NCBI RefSeq assembly: GCF_963259705.1
Contig: NC_081841.1
Coordinates: 91,215,063 to 91,279,062 of the forward strand
From: Myotis daubentonii
Lineage: Eukaryota > Chordata > Mammalia > Chiroptera > Vespertilionidae
DNA: 64,000 nt
Direction of reading: 5' to 3'
The translations under genes and the position numbers were made by a program. A model generated the notes under the pieces. The model was not told where the DNA came from. It worked only from the letters and a program-made list of their open reading frames with translations, and did no database searches. Below are positions 10,391 to 21,006 of this stretch, piece after piece (positions within the stretch are counted from its first letter, which is position 1; every line of letters begins with the position of its first letter).

Positions 10391-13244
10391 GTCTTGTCTA
10401 TGTGTTATGGGCGCTTGTCTGATTGTTGTTTTATCTGTCTTTGTTTATTGTCAGTTTATTAAGCATGCCTTTAATTTAATTTAATTTAATTTAATTTAAT
10501 TTAATTTAATTTAATAGAAAAGAAAGAGTAGATGGCCAGGCCATTACTAAATTTCCTCAGAACAAACAGAATGTGGGCATGGGGAAAGAGAGAATATCAG
10601 TGGTACACGTGGCCGATAACACAGGTTTTAAGAAATTTCCCTAAACAAGGGATGGTAAGTGAAAAAGGCCCGAGCCCATTAATGACTAGATCTTTTGGTG
10701 ATCCTGTCAAATGGATGCCCAATCTTGAGAGTATTAAAAGTCTCATTTTCGCCATTTCACTTCCCAGTCCGTCATTTGAAATTTGGACGGATGAGACATT
10801 TCTCACAATGTAGGGATGTGTCTGGGATTTCTGTACCCATGTGGAGAAAAGGGCTAGCTTAAGAGAAGGCGCTCCCCACCCAATTTTGGGTGGCCTCTTG
10901 AGCCCAATCTCCTCACAGATGCTATAGAATAAGCCCAAGACTGTTTTTTTTTTTTCTTTAAAAGATGGCAAAAATGACACAAGGAAAATATACAGGCTAT
11001 GTTTGGACAATAGAATTAATGTTTCCATAATAATGGGTAATTCTTGAATAATAAGGTTCTGCATTCCAAGGCTATAGCCCAAATTTTGGGGGCACTCCTG
11101 TTTCCATAAAATAAAATAAAATGAAATAAAACTTTAGCATTAAAGCCACTGAATGTCAGTAAGTTGTCTCTGTTACAACATTTGTCAAAAGAAAATGCCT
11201 TGGATAGTAATTGGCTTTAAAATCTCAAAGTTGTTAAACCATAAATAAATAGATGTAACTAAAATGAAGAGTTTGTGGTGAAGCTTTTCAGTAATAATCA
11301 TAAATATGTTAATGATGAAGGGCCAGTCACTCTCCTCCCTGTAAAAGCGGAGAACCTGGCAGCAGCAACCTTAGATGTTATCGCCAAGGAGGAATGTGGC
11401 ACCTGCTCCCTCCGCCCCTGCCTTTTTCTCCAGCCTCATGTATAGTTTTCCAAAGTCTCCGGTAACTTAAAGCTTTAGAACATTGCTGAATTGAATAATA
11501 AAAATTATTAAATACCTAGGTATTTTAAAATGACAAAAATACTGAAATACTAATCTGAGTTTGCCTCATATGAAAATCTAGAGAACAGATTTGAATCTAT
11601 TAATTAAATGTCTTGTATTTTAATTGAAACATATCCTTAAAAATATAAATATATTACGAATCTAAGAAATGCTAAGTATTTAACTTGCCACCAAAAAATT
11701 GAGGCTTCTAGAGTTTAAAGTTCAAATTAAGTTGGAGGAAATTATATGATTGTAATAACAAAATACATAAAGTATAAAAATTCATTTTTGAGAAAAATAA
11801 TTCTTGTATTTTCTCTGGAGAAATGAATAGTTCAAAATATATTGTAATCCTTATGTGTACTATGTGTGGTAAAATTTCAACCTAGGATATAATATTTTAT
11901 TGGCCTAATTAAAAAACAGGATTAATTCTATGGCCTGAACCAAATTCTTAGTATTAAAACCAATTTAAATTTAATTGATATCTTTTAGAATAATTACAAA
12001 AGGTGTGTTGATAAATGTCAATCTTAAAAATGCTGGCTGTTTACTTTTAATTATCATTAGAAAATTAAGGTTTAAATGTTGTATAGTTTTAATAATAGAA
12101 GGCAGAACATACATTTTAAAAGAAAAGGAGGAGAAAGTTCTATACAAATAGCTGAAGGTATATACAAGTTAATGACAGAAAGAAAGAATATTAGAGTAGA
12201 AATGCATTTTTAAAGGACATAAAAAATATTTGAAGACTAATTTGAAAGTATAAAATTTATGAAAGTTATGTATATAATGAAAAGAAAAAAAGAAATTTTG
12301 AAAGAGAGAAATAAATTCTAAAATTAACTATTTGCAAAAGTTGTAAAAGAGTCATAAAATCTCAGGGAAGTTTAAACAAAGGCTAGCCCACTACCCTTAT
12401 CTCCCCGGCCAGGGACAGAGTAAATGGTTAATATGGAAAGGGAGGGCAGGACAAAATTGACAAAAACAGTCATTATGCCTCAGACAGCCTACTCTTCAGA
12501 TAGGTTGGGGGTGGGGCGGCATCCGTACTTCATAGGTCAAATGTATAAATTTGCTTACTTCACTTTTTCAATGAAGGTGCATACTTTAATTACTTAATAA
12601 ATTAGCTTTACACAATATAATCAAGGTCTCATATAAACTCACTTATATGAGAAGCCAATATTTTATAACCAATTGATGCTAGTAAAGTCCAAAGTAAAAT
12701 TTGCATACATATTCAAATGAGCACTAGCCAAAAAGAATGCTGTTTAAGATTAAATTTTCAGCTTAATAAAAGGAGAAATTTTAAAATCTCTTCTGCTATT
12801 ATTTATAAAGTAAAGTAAAAGTTATTGTTCAAACATTAAATCTCACCATTAATGAGACACCATAAGTAAAAAGAGAGTTACTTTTACTTGAAATGTATGC
12901 ATGGCAGGATTGGCCAACATCTGGAAAGCAACCAAATTTGTTGCTCTGTTTAAAAGAAAGAAAAAAGTTTTTAAAAGAAACTCCCTAAATAAAGCTTGAA
13001 GATCACTCTGGGAGGAAATAAAGGGAAATGCCCTTCAAATATTTAGAAACTGTAATTAAAAGTCAATGTATTATGCCTTAAAAAATAATACAGAAAGAAT
13101 TGCCTTAAAATCTTAAATGACTTTTTAGAAGTTATTAAGGGACATTAAGTAGTTAAGACCCTATCTAAAAATCTCTATGGAAGAAATGACAAACTTATTA
13201 CTCAATTAAAATGACTCAGTGACACAAGCTGTCATTTCCAGCAA
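10391..13244 (+). other. AT-rich non-coding filler in place of gag end, protease and most of pol
   Basis: Between the capsid start and the integrase C-terminus a retrovirus should carry about 4 kb of gag-pro-pol. Here there are about 2.85 kb of AT-rich sequence with no protease, dUTPase, reverse transcriptase or RNase H signature in any frame that I can see. A 93-codon frame at 10532-10813 is unrecognised. The stretch contains no SINE, Helitron or hAT I can identify. Confidence 0.65.
10471..10515. repeat. (TTTAA)n microsatellite
   Basis: Nine consecutive TTAAT-type pentamers, inside the provirus. Confidence 0.97.
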
Positions 13245-13669
13245 TCTTGTAAAAAGTGGAAAATTCAGCACACTGCAGGAAAGCATATAATTCCCAAGGA
13301 CAGGCAATTATAGAACGCCAACAGCAACGGCTAAAATCCCAACTTGAAAAACAAAAAGGGGGGATAATGGAGAAATCGCCTGTAAATAGACTACACCAAG
13401 CCTTAATTACTTTAAATTTTTTCATTTGTAATGCCGATGGCAAGACACCCATGGAATTACACTGGTGTCAGAATAAGCCAAAGGAAAATGGTCTGGTTAA
13501 ATGGAAAGATCCTGAGTCTGGTTTATGGAAAAGCCCTCACCCCCTGTTAACATTTGGTCAAGGATATGCTTGTGTATTTCCAGAAAACTTTTCCAAGCCC
13601 ATGTGGATTCCCACAAGAAATATTAAACTTCAACATGGATCTGAGGGAGGAACTGGCCAGATTAATTAA
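13245..13669 (+). pseudogene. Integrase C-terminal fragment of the provirus
   Basis: Open frame 13256-13669. It contains YNSQGQAIIERQQQRLK, the segment around the catalytic glutamate of the retroviral DDE integrase core, then a C-terminal domain with WKDPESGLWKSP and YACVFPENFSKPMWIPTRNI, typical of betaretroviral integrases. The zinc-binding N-terminus and the two catalytic aspartates are missing. The 3' end overlaps the env start, as in complete betaretroviruses. Confidence 0.85.
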
Positions 13670-15536
13670 GACCCTGCTTCTGGAGACGCACCTTGCCGTT
13701 GCAGACAATCGACTACCCGAGCCACAGATAGCAGCAGCCCCGAGCCCCAAGCAACCCACTGAAGATAAGGAGTGGGAGGAGGACGAGAAGGATGGCAGAC
13801 AGCCCAGGGGTGACCTGGGGCATGGTGAGGAAGACGGTCCAGAAAGCTGAGCGAATTTGTGAGGAGACCCGAACCCCAAGAACGCCTGAGAATGTTTTCC
13901 TTGCCCTGCTAGCAGCCGTCAGCTGTGCGGTAATACTACTGGGGCAAATGGGAAGTATATTGGACTTATGTTCCTGGCCCTCCATGGGTAAGACCCCTTA
14001 CGTGGGCTGATCCCCCGCCTAATGGAGTCACCAGCAATACCAAACACTTTGGTCATCCAGGAGGACCACGGGTAGGACAAGGAAATACATGGGCAAAGTA
14101 TAATTACACGGGTGTCACCGCCAGCTTCCCTTTTGTGTGTAGAATTAAAGAGTGGCTTCTGGCTAGCATGGACACCAAAGACGGGGGAAGCAAAAGCCCA
14201 AATACATCTATTATCACTACTTGCTCCGGGGAAAGGTACAGAAAATGTAACATTACTAAGACATCTCCCCCACCAAGCCATTATGTAAAAAGTTTTATGA
14301 ATGGCACCCCACTGAGGAAGAAATTAATTGACAAGATTGTTATAGTGACCACCCCACCAGCAGCAAACTTAATAACAGTTTCTCCTTTGTGGATTGGAGC
14401 CCCTACAGGTCTGTGTATAGTAACAATCACACCCTAAAATGGAAGGGGACCACATCCTATCTATATGTTGAAGCTAATCACTCCATCTCATGGTATGGAG
14501 GAGGATTTGTTGGATCTCAATTACAACATGAGAATTGGTCCCTACGAAATACGCAATGGAAATTAGCTGCTGCACTTGCACCTATAAAATGGTATAGTTT
14601 TAACTATAGCTCAGATAATTCCATTCGTACCTTATGGGGAACTCTCAATAAGACAGTATTTGCCACCACCTATGTATTTGATCCTTTTGTACTTCTCTCA
14701 GGCCCCATCCAGATGCGCCTTAATGCAACAAGCCATCTGTATGAGGTGTTATGCACAAGTTGCACACTAATCCCATTGTATTAATTCTACATTCCAAAAA
14801 GATTCCCTCATGATTTTAAAACAACCTGCTTTCTCTTGGGTTCCTACTAACCTAACTGAGCCTTGGGAATTTTATCAAACCTATCAACTGTTACATGACC
14901 TAGTAAAAATTTTAAAGCAACAAAAAAGGTTTCTTGGAATGTTAATAGCAGAACTCTTTGCTTTCGTAATGTTACTTACTTCTGTGGGAATTGCTGCTTC
15001 ATCCATGGTACAAACTGTTCAAACTTCTCAGTTTGTACAACAAGTTAAGGAAAATGTAACTAAGATCTTGTCTATACAAAAAAGAATTGTCAGCCAGTTT
15101 GAGATAGAATTATCAGCTCTAAAGTCTATAGTCTTGTGGATGGGTGATAAAATCCACAGCTTAGAGCAAAGAATATCTTTGCAGTGTCACTATAATTTTT
15201 CCCAGATTTGTGTTACCCCCATTCCCTATAACAGTACCTTACATCCTTGAGAATCAATAAAAAAATCACCTTCTTGGTGCTTGGGGTAAAGGTAACACAA
15301 CCCTTGATATTTTAGAATTACAACAGCATATTGTACAATTATCCCAGGCAAACTTACAAACTAATTCCTTAGATGCCTGGCAGCAATTTAAAAAGGACAT
15401 GAAAGAACTTAATCCCTTCCACTGGATCTCCTTACATTTGCCTCTTAGTTTAACCACGATTGCCCGTCTCATTCTTGTTCTTATATGTTTATTTCTAGTT
15501 TACAGATGTGGAATGAAGAGTCTTAAAAGGACTTGA
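13635..15536 (+). pseudogene. env pseudogene (class II ERV type)
   Basis: Homology runs from a leader starting near 13635, through a hydrophobic signal region (FLALLAAVSCAVILL, about 13893-13937), a surface subunit with many N-glycosylation sequons (14135-14784), to a transmembrane subunit (14810-15536) with a fusion-peptide-like stretch, heptad region, VLWMGDKIHSLEQR-like block and a hydrophobic anchor near 15440-15500. At least three frame changes or stops separate these blocks (near 13850-14010, 14435, 14784 and 15250), so no complete Env is encoded. Confidence 0.85.
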
Positions 15537-15574
15537 ACCCTTCAGGTGGCATACACTTTTCAAGATTTATTAAG

Positions 15575-15592
15575 GAAACAAAAAGGGGGAGA
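15575..15592 (+). promoter_or_regulatory. Polypurine tract
   Basis: GAAACAAAAAGGGGGAGA immediately precedes the 3' LTR; it is the plus-strand primer site of the ancestral retrovirus. Confidence 0.85.
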
Positions 15593-16235
15593 TTCTGGAA
15601 GCTATCCATTGTCTACACCAGGGGTCCTCAAACTACGGCCTGCGGGCCACATGCAAATACAAATATTGTATTTGTTTCCGTTTTGTTTTTTTACTTCAAA
15701 ATAAGATATGTGCAGTGTGCATAGGAATTTGTTCATAGTTTTTTTTTAAACTATAGTCCGGCCCTCCAACGGTCTGAGGGACAGTGAACTGGCCCCCTGT
15801 TTAAAAATTTTGAGGACCCCTGGTCTACACTATCATGAAAGTGCAAACAGGGAACCCAGAAGGCTGATGGACCTTGAGCTTTGGCAAGGGCTAAAGCTAT
15901 GCACCGATTATCCTGTCGAGACAATGGTGGCTCAAGCAATTTCCTGACCTAATAGTCTCAAAGTAAATCTTTACTAATATTTACTGACCTTTAAGATAGT
16001 CTGTCTGCTATCTACCGGATTGCCTGTCTGCCTGCCTGACTAAGGGCAAGATGTGTATCAAAAATTGAATAAAAAGCTAACAGGGCCTGGGAACCAGTGA
16101 AGCCTTTCCACTAGAGAAAGACTCTCCACCTGGCCCCCCATGATTTCCAAATTCATATTTCTTGTCTAGTGTATTCACTTGTGCGTGGCCCTTCTCCAGG
16201 TCCTGAATCCAGCCATGCAGGTTGTGGCTTTCACA
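15593..16235 (+). repeat. 3' LTR of the provirus, interrupted by a hAT element
   Basis: Collinear with the 5' LTR. It starts TTCTGGAAGC (first G mutated), has AATAAA at 16068-16073 and ends TTTCACA. It is longer because of the insertion at 15619-15822. Confidence 0.92.
15619..15822 (+). mobile_element. Short hAT element inside the 3' LTR, 204 bp
   Basis: Inverted ends CAGGGGTCCTCAAACT and TTTTGAGGACCCCTG; perfect 8-bp duplication GTCTACAC at 15611-15618 and 15823-15830. Absent from the 5' LTR, so it arrived after the provirus integrated. Confidence 0.95.
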
Positions 16236-17039
16236 CTGGTGATTCCTTGAGACCCCACTCCATCCAATTTGCAGCTACACCCAAGTGTTTGCAGTGGCTT
16301 TTCCACATGAATAGCCTGTCCTGGCTTGGGCTTCAGACCTTCCTAAAAACTCTCAAACAAACAGCAGCTGGCATCAGCATGCCCCAAACCTATCAATAAG
16401 CAGCCCAAGCACCAAAACCTAGCACTAGCACCAGCCTACCTTGGTTCACTGCTTGCCCTCACCTGGGCACTTCCAAGCACAACACAAGCAGTAGACATTT
16501 GCAAATAGCTCTGTAGCTCCTGCTGGGTGGCCTCAGGTAGAGGCTGACTTTGCACCACCCAGGAGGCCCCAGAGCCAGTGCACTTGGTGGGCAGTTTCAG
16601 ACCATACCAGATTACAACTCTACACATCCACAAGTGACACACTCAAAGGGCAGACTCAGTGAGCACCAAAACCCCACTGAAGTAAGTCCTACCCAATAGG
16701 AGTGTCTCCTGCAGAGGAGCTCTTCTACTGTGGTTGGAGCTGATCCTCACAGCCAATTGGCCTGGAGGTCAATTCCTCCCAGTAACACCAATAGCAATCA
16801 AGGCTCAACTACAACAAGACTGCACATAGCCCACACAAGGACATACCTAAAGTGCTCAGTTCAAGTGACTGAGGAGGCTGAGTCATTGGGCCCTATAGGA
16901 CACCTACTAAACCAGTATTACATGAACTGTTGAAGGGTATTCTTTGAGAAGAGGAAGAAGAAGAAAAGATAAAAAATATGAACAACAAAATGGCAATAAA
17001 TAGATATCTCTCAGCAATTGAATCTAAAAATCAAAATAA

Positions 17040-17229
17040 GCCTGATCGGTGTGGCTCAGTGGTTGAGTGTCAACCTATGAACCAGGAGGACATGGTTCCA
17101 TTCCCAGTCAAGGCACATGCCTGGGATGCAGGCTCAATCCCCGGTGAAGGGAGTGCAGGAGACAGCCCATCAATGATTGTCTCTCATCTGATGTTTCTAT
17201 CTTTCTCCCTCTCCTTTCCTCTCTGAAAT

Positions 17230-17234
<5 letters not shown>
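17040..17234 (+). mobile_element. Ves SINE
   Basis: Starts GCCTGATCGGTGTGGCTCAG and ends CTCTCTGAAATCAATTTA; its tail has become a (CA)n run. Confidence 0.9.

Positions 17235-17280
<46 letters not shown>
17235..17280. repeat. (CA)n microsatellite
   Basis: About 23 CA units between the SINE end and a Helitron. Confidence 0.97.
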
Positions 17281-17281
<1 letters not shown>

Positions 17282-17859
17282 TAGAGGCCCGGTTCCTAAG
17301 CCCAGCCTGCCCCTCTCACAGTTCAGGAGCCCTCAGGGGCAGGAGGCGACCCTTCAATCAGGGGAAGGTGATGCCCCATCACACCTCTGCTGCTGCCACT
17401 GCCAGCAGTAAAAGCCTTGGCCGGCCCTGGTTACCTGAGCCTTGGGCGGCCCTGGTTACCTGAGCCTTGGGCGGCCCTAGGAGGCTGGGCAGCTACCATC
17501 TGAGGCTTGCCTGAACCTCAGGCCGGCCCTGGGTGACTGGGGGGCTTAGGGGACTGGGGAACTCTGGAGGCAGGTGCACAGAGCAGCTGGGCCTGTCTGG
17601 GGGTGGGCCTGGCCTTACTGCATGCCTGCTGCCTCAGTGGGGCTGAAGGGACTGGGTGCCACCATCTTGTGGCTGTGGGCACCACCATCTTTGAGGGCAT
17701 GGCAGTAATTAGCATATTCCCTCCTTATTGGCTGTGGGCGCTGCCATCTTTGAGGGCGGGACAGTCAATTAGCATATTCCCTCCTTATTGGCTGTGGGCA
17801 CCACCATCTTTGCGATGGCGTGAGGGTCAATTAGCATATTCCCTCTTTATTAGATAGGA
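17281..17859 (-). mobile_element. HeliBat-type Helitron with triplicated 5' end, 579 bp
   Basis: Minus orientation: 5' TCCTATCTAATAAAGAGGG at 17859, 3' GGGCCTCTAA at 17281 (CTAG mutated). The unit holding the 5' terminal text (GAATATGCTAATTGAC...AAGATGG) occurs three times at about 60-bp spacing (17672-17850). The same subfamily lies at 59150-59572. Confidence 0.88.
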
Positions 17860-18160
17860 TATATGACAAGGAATCTAATAAGCAAAATAAACTGATGAAT
17901 CAAATAGAACCAGAGGCATGGAAACATGGAACAGACTAATGAATCTCAGTGGGAAAGGGTATGTGTGTGTGGGAAGACATTAAGCAAAGATCTTACATGC
18001 ATATATGCATTACCTATGGACAGAAACTACAGGGTAGTGAAGACATGGGGCAGGGTGGGACCCAGGCAGAGGGGGGCAATGGGAGGGTAAAGGGAGACAT
18101 CTGTAAAACTCTCAACAATAAAAATTTTAAAAAACAATGATACTAAAAATATAACATTTA

Positions 18161-18830
18161 ATAAGCAATAAAAGTCATAGAATGATACATTCACTTTAGT
18201 GTCATTTATGTAAAGTTAAAATACTAAATAATCCTGCATATTGTGTAATGGTATAAACCTATATACTATAAACACCAAATTTATGAGACTGGTTGCCTCA
18301 AGGAGAAAGGGAGGGGGTGACTGTTGAGGAAGGGTGTACACCTGGCTTCATTTATACATGTGACATCTTATTTCTAAGGAAACTGGTACATATACTAGTG
18401 CACATTACTGCCGGGGTGACTGGTAGACCCTGAGCAATGGTGGAATGATTACTCTGACACATGTTTCTGTGAAGAGAGGGCTGAGGGACTGCTTGGCTAT
18501 AGGAACCAAACAGCCCCATTCACCTGCCTCTTTAGGCTTTTATGGTAACAACAGCTTGAATTAAAATTAACTATTAGATACTATCAACAGGGTAAGTATC
18601 CTTGAAAAGACACATGGGTCTGTAGTGTCCTTTGAGCAAGGACTTCTGAAGACTAAGCATAAAGACTCCACTAAACACCCAGGGGTTCAGACTTGTTTGG
18701 AAAAGTCAAGGCAGGGGCAGCTGCCTTCAGCCAACTTCTGTCCCATGCCTCCCCACACATTACATTATTCTCTATCCATATTTGTAATGATTAATATTTT
18801 ATTTAAAAAGGTAGGCTTTACATAGAAGAC
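18161..18830. other. Anonymous DNA
   Basis: No gene or repeat that I can name; the text at 18410-18500 may be an old LTR-like repeat. Confidence 0.35.
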
Positions 18831-19019
18831 TGTGGAATCTCAGAGGGAAAGCAGGGATGGATGGGTGTGTGGGAAAAGATCAACCAAAGAACTTGTATGC
18901 ATATATGCATAATCCATGGACACAGACAATAGTGTGGTGAAGGCCTGGGGTTGGGGGCAGGGGTGGGCTCAACGGGGTCAATGGGGGGAGAAGGGGGAAA
19001 GGGACATATGTAATACTTT

Positions 19020-19090
<71 letters not shown>
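18831..19090 (+). mobile_element. L1 3' UTR fragment ending in (AT)n
   Basis: Matches the bat L1 3' UTR seen at 17940-18143 (GTATGCATATATGCAT...CCATGGACACAGACAA, G-rich stretch, TTCAACAAT). The tail has become an (AT)n tract at 19026-19086. Confidence 0.8.
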
Positions 19091-19092
<2 letters not shown>

Positions 19093-19341
19093 AAATTCTG
19101 TTAATCATAATATGCTATAATAAGATTCTTCAAATTCCAAAAAGAAAAAGGGCAGGCTTTAAAGATAACACGTATACACATACAAGGCTATCTCAATTAT
19201 TTTTTTTTACTTATTTATTTATTGTTGACACTATTACAGATGTCTCCCATTTCTCTTCCCCCTTTGCCTGCTTCCACCCAGCCCCACCCCCACCTCTCAC
19301 GGCCTTCACAGAGTTGTCTGTATCCATGAGTTATATATATA

Positions 19342-20548
19342 CTAGTAGCCCGGTGCACACAAATTTGTGCACTGAGGGGTGAGGGTGAGGGTGGGGCCAG
19401 ACCCCTCAGCCCAAACTGCACCCTCTGTCATGTTCCTGGACCCCAGCCACTCCTGGCCGAGGCACAGGCCTACAGACTTGGGGCAGCCTGGCTCCCAAGG
19501 CCCCAATTTATCAAGAGAACAAAGTCGGCGTTAGTTACAGCCCTCACCAAACCCAGTACACTGCATCTGTGCATACAACTGCCTCGTTCATGTGCCTGCT
19601 TCGTCCTACTGAATTACTAACATCTTGAGGACATAGCTCTGTCTTATCTTGCTTCACCTTCAGTGCCTGGCCTGGTGCCAGGGACCTGAGAGGGTTTGCT
19701 GAGTGAGTGAATGAGTGAATGAATGAGTGAGTGAATGAGTGAATGATTGAGCAAGTAAGTGAATGAGCAAGCAGCTACCGCTCTGAATGAGCAAGCAGCC
19801 CCACTCTGGGCTGCCTGACGCAAACCCCGGGAAGTTCCCGCTCTGCTCTCAGCGGCCCCTGGCCCCGCTCCTGGCTGCATAGTTTGCACTTCGCTCTCGG
19901 CTGCCTGACACAAACCCTGGGCTGCCTGCTCCCAGCGGCCCCACTCCCCTCTCCCAGCTGCATAGTATGCGCAGGGCAAAGGCAGCCCGGGTGTGCGTGT
20001 TGGCAGATCGGTGCATTAGAAACCGCCAACCCGGGATCCCCGCCGGTGGGCCATTTGTGGGCTCAGCAGGTGGCTGATCGGTGCAATAGCACCCGCCAAC
20101 CCGGGAACCCACGGAAGGCCGTTTGTGGGCGTGGCCAGTGGCGGATCGGTGCGTTAGCACCCACCAACCCAGGATCCCCATGGGAAGGCCGTTTGTGGGT
20201 GCCGCTGGTGGCTGATTGGTGCAGTATCACCCGCCAACCCGGGATCCCAGTGGGAGGGCCGTTTGTGGGTGTGTCTGGTGGTGGATTGCTGTGGTCCCGC
20301 CTGCCAGCCCTGGATAGGGTCCCATATAGCTGCCTGCCTCCTGGTTGCAGATAGCAGGCCCGGATGGCAGCGGGGCAGGCGGGATGGCACTGTCCCACCC
20401 TGCCTGTAGTATGCAAATTAGCTGCCATCTTTGTTGGTGGCTAACCGCCATCTTGGTTGGCAGTTAATTTGCATATCACCCTGATTAGCCAATGGGAAGC
20501 GTGTCCGAGGTATGGTTAATTACCATGTTTGTCTATTATTAGATAGGA
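19342..20548 (-). mobile_element. Long HeliBat-type Helitron, 1207 bp, with composite interior
   Basis: 5' TCCTATCTAATAATAGAC at 20548, 3' GGGCTACTAG at 19342, inserted between A and T of the L1 3' UTR. Between the shared Helitron ends lie L2-like text (about 19600-19790), a GAGT/GAAT-rich simple repeat (19696-19790), a CpG-rich segment and a 70-bp tandem repeat. No Rep/helicase, so it moved in trans. Confidence 0.88.
20006..20290. repeat. 70-bp tandem repeat, about four units, inside the Helitron
   Basis: The motif GATCGGTGC / GATTGGTGC recurs at 20006, 20076, 20144, 20214 and (as GATTGCTG) 20284. Each unit also holds a CCGCCAACCCGGGATCCC-like block and GGCCGTTTGTGGG. Confidence 0.9.
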
Positions 20549-21006
20549 TATGTTCTTTGGCTAATCTCTTCACCTTCTTTTATCAAGTCCCTCCCACATC
20601 CCTCCCCTCTAAGATCTGTCAGTCTGTTCCCTGCATCCATGCCTGTTTCTATTTTGTTCATCAGTTTCTTTTGTTTATTAGATTCCACATGTGAGTGAGA
20701 TCATATGGTATTTGTCTTTCTCTGACTGGGTTATTTCATTTACATAATAATCTCCAGGTCTATCCATGCTGTTGCAAAGGGTAAGAGTTCCTTCTTTTTT
20801 ACAGACATGTCGTATTCCATTGTGAAAATATACCACAGCTTCTTAATCCACTTATCTACTGATGGGCACTTGGGCTGTTTTCAGATCTTGGCTATTGTAA
20901 ATAATGCTGCTATGAACATAGGGGTGCATACATTCTTTCTGGTTGGTGTTTCAGGATTCTTAAGATATATTACCAGGAGTGAGATTGCTGGGTCAAAAGG
21001 AAGTTC

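Larger units (their letters stand above)
9162..16235 (+). mobile_element. Betaretrovirus-like endogenous provirus, defective
   Basis: Two matching LTRs (9162-9590 and 15593-16235), a 6-bp target duplication CTGGTG (9156-9161 and 16236-16241), a primer-binding-like site, a polypurine tract and retroviral gene remnants in the order gag, integrase, env. Matrix start, integrase C-terminus and transmembrane Env all resemble betaretrovirus / class II ERV proteins. Every gene is broken and most of gag-pol is missing, so it cannot encode a virus. By eye the LTRs differ at about 18 of roughly 425 aligned positions (about 4%) plus a few indels. Confidence 0.92.
8208..18143 (+). mobile_element. ORF2-less L1 (HAL1-like) carrying nested insertions
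   Basis: Starts GGAAACCAAGATGGTGGAAT (bat L1 5' UTR) and ends in an A-rich tail at about 18120-18143. Diverged 17-bp target duplications flank it (8191-8207 and 18144-18160, 15 of 17 positions alike). Own sequence: 8208-8281, 8563-9161, 16242-17039 and 17860-18143. The 5' UTR is joined near 16900 to the last codons of ORF1, then to an ORF2 start (MAINRYLS at 16990-17013) that breaks off after a few codons into the 3' UTR. Two Ves SINEs, a provirus and a Helitron are nested in it. Confidence 0.8.

Noticed and set aside
10532..10813. 93-codon frame inside the provirus filler, possible accessory gene
   Set aside because: No resemblance to a retroviral protein and no splice signals I trust; left as unrecognised.
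19884..20354. 156-codon frame in the long Helitron, with overlapping frames on the other strand
   Set aside because: Produced by the 70-bp CpG-rich tandem repeat; several frames are open at once, typical of repeats with few stops.
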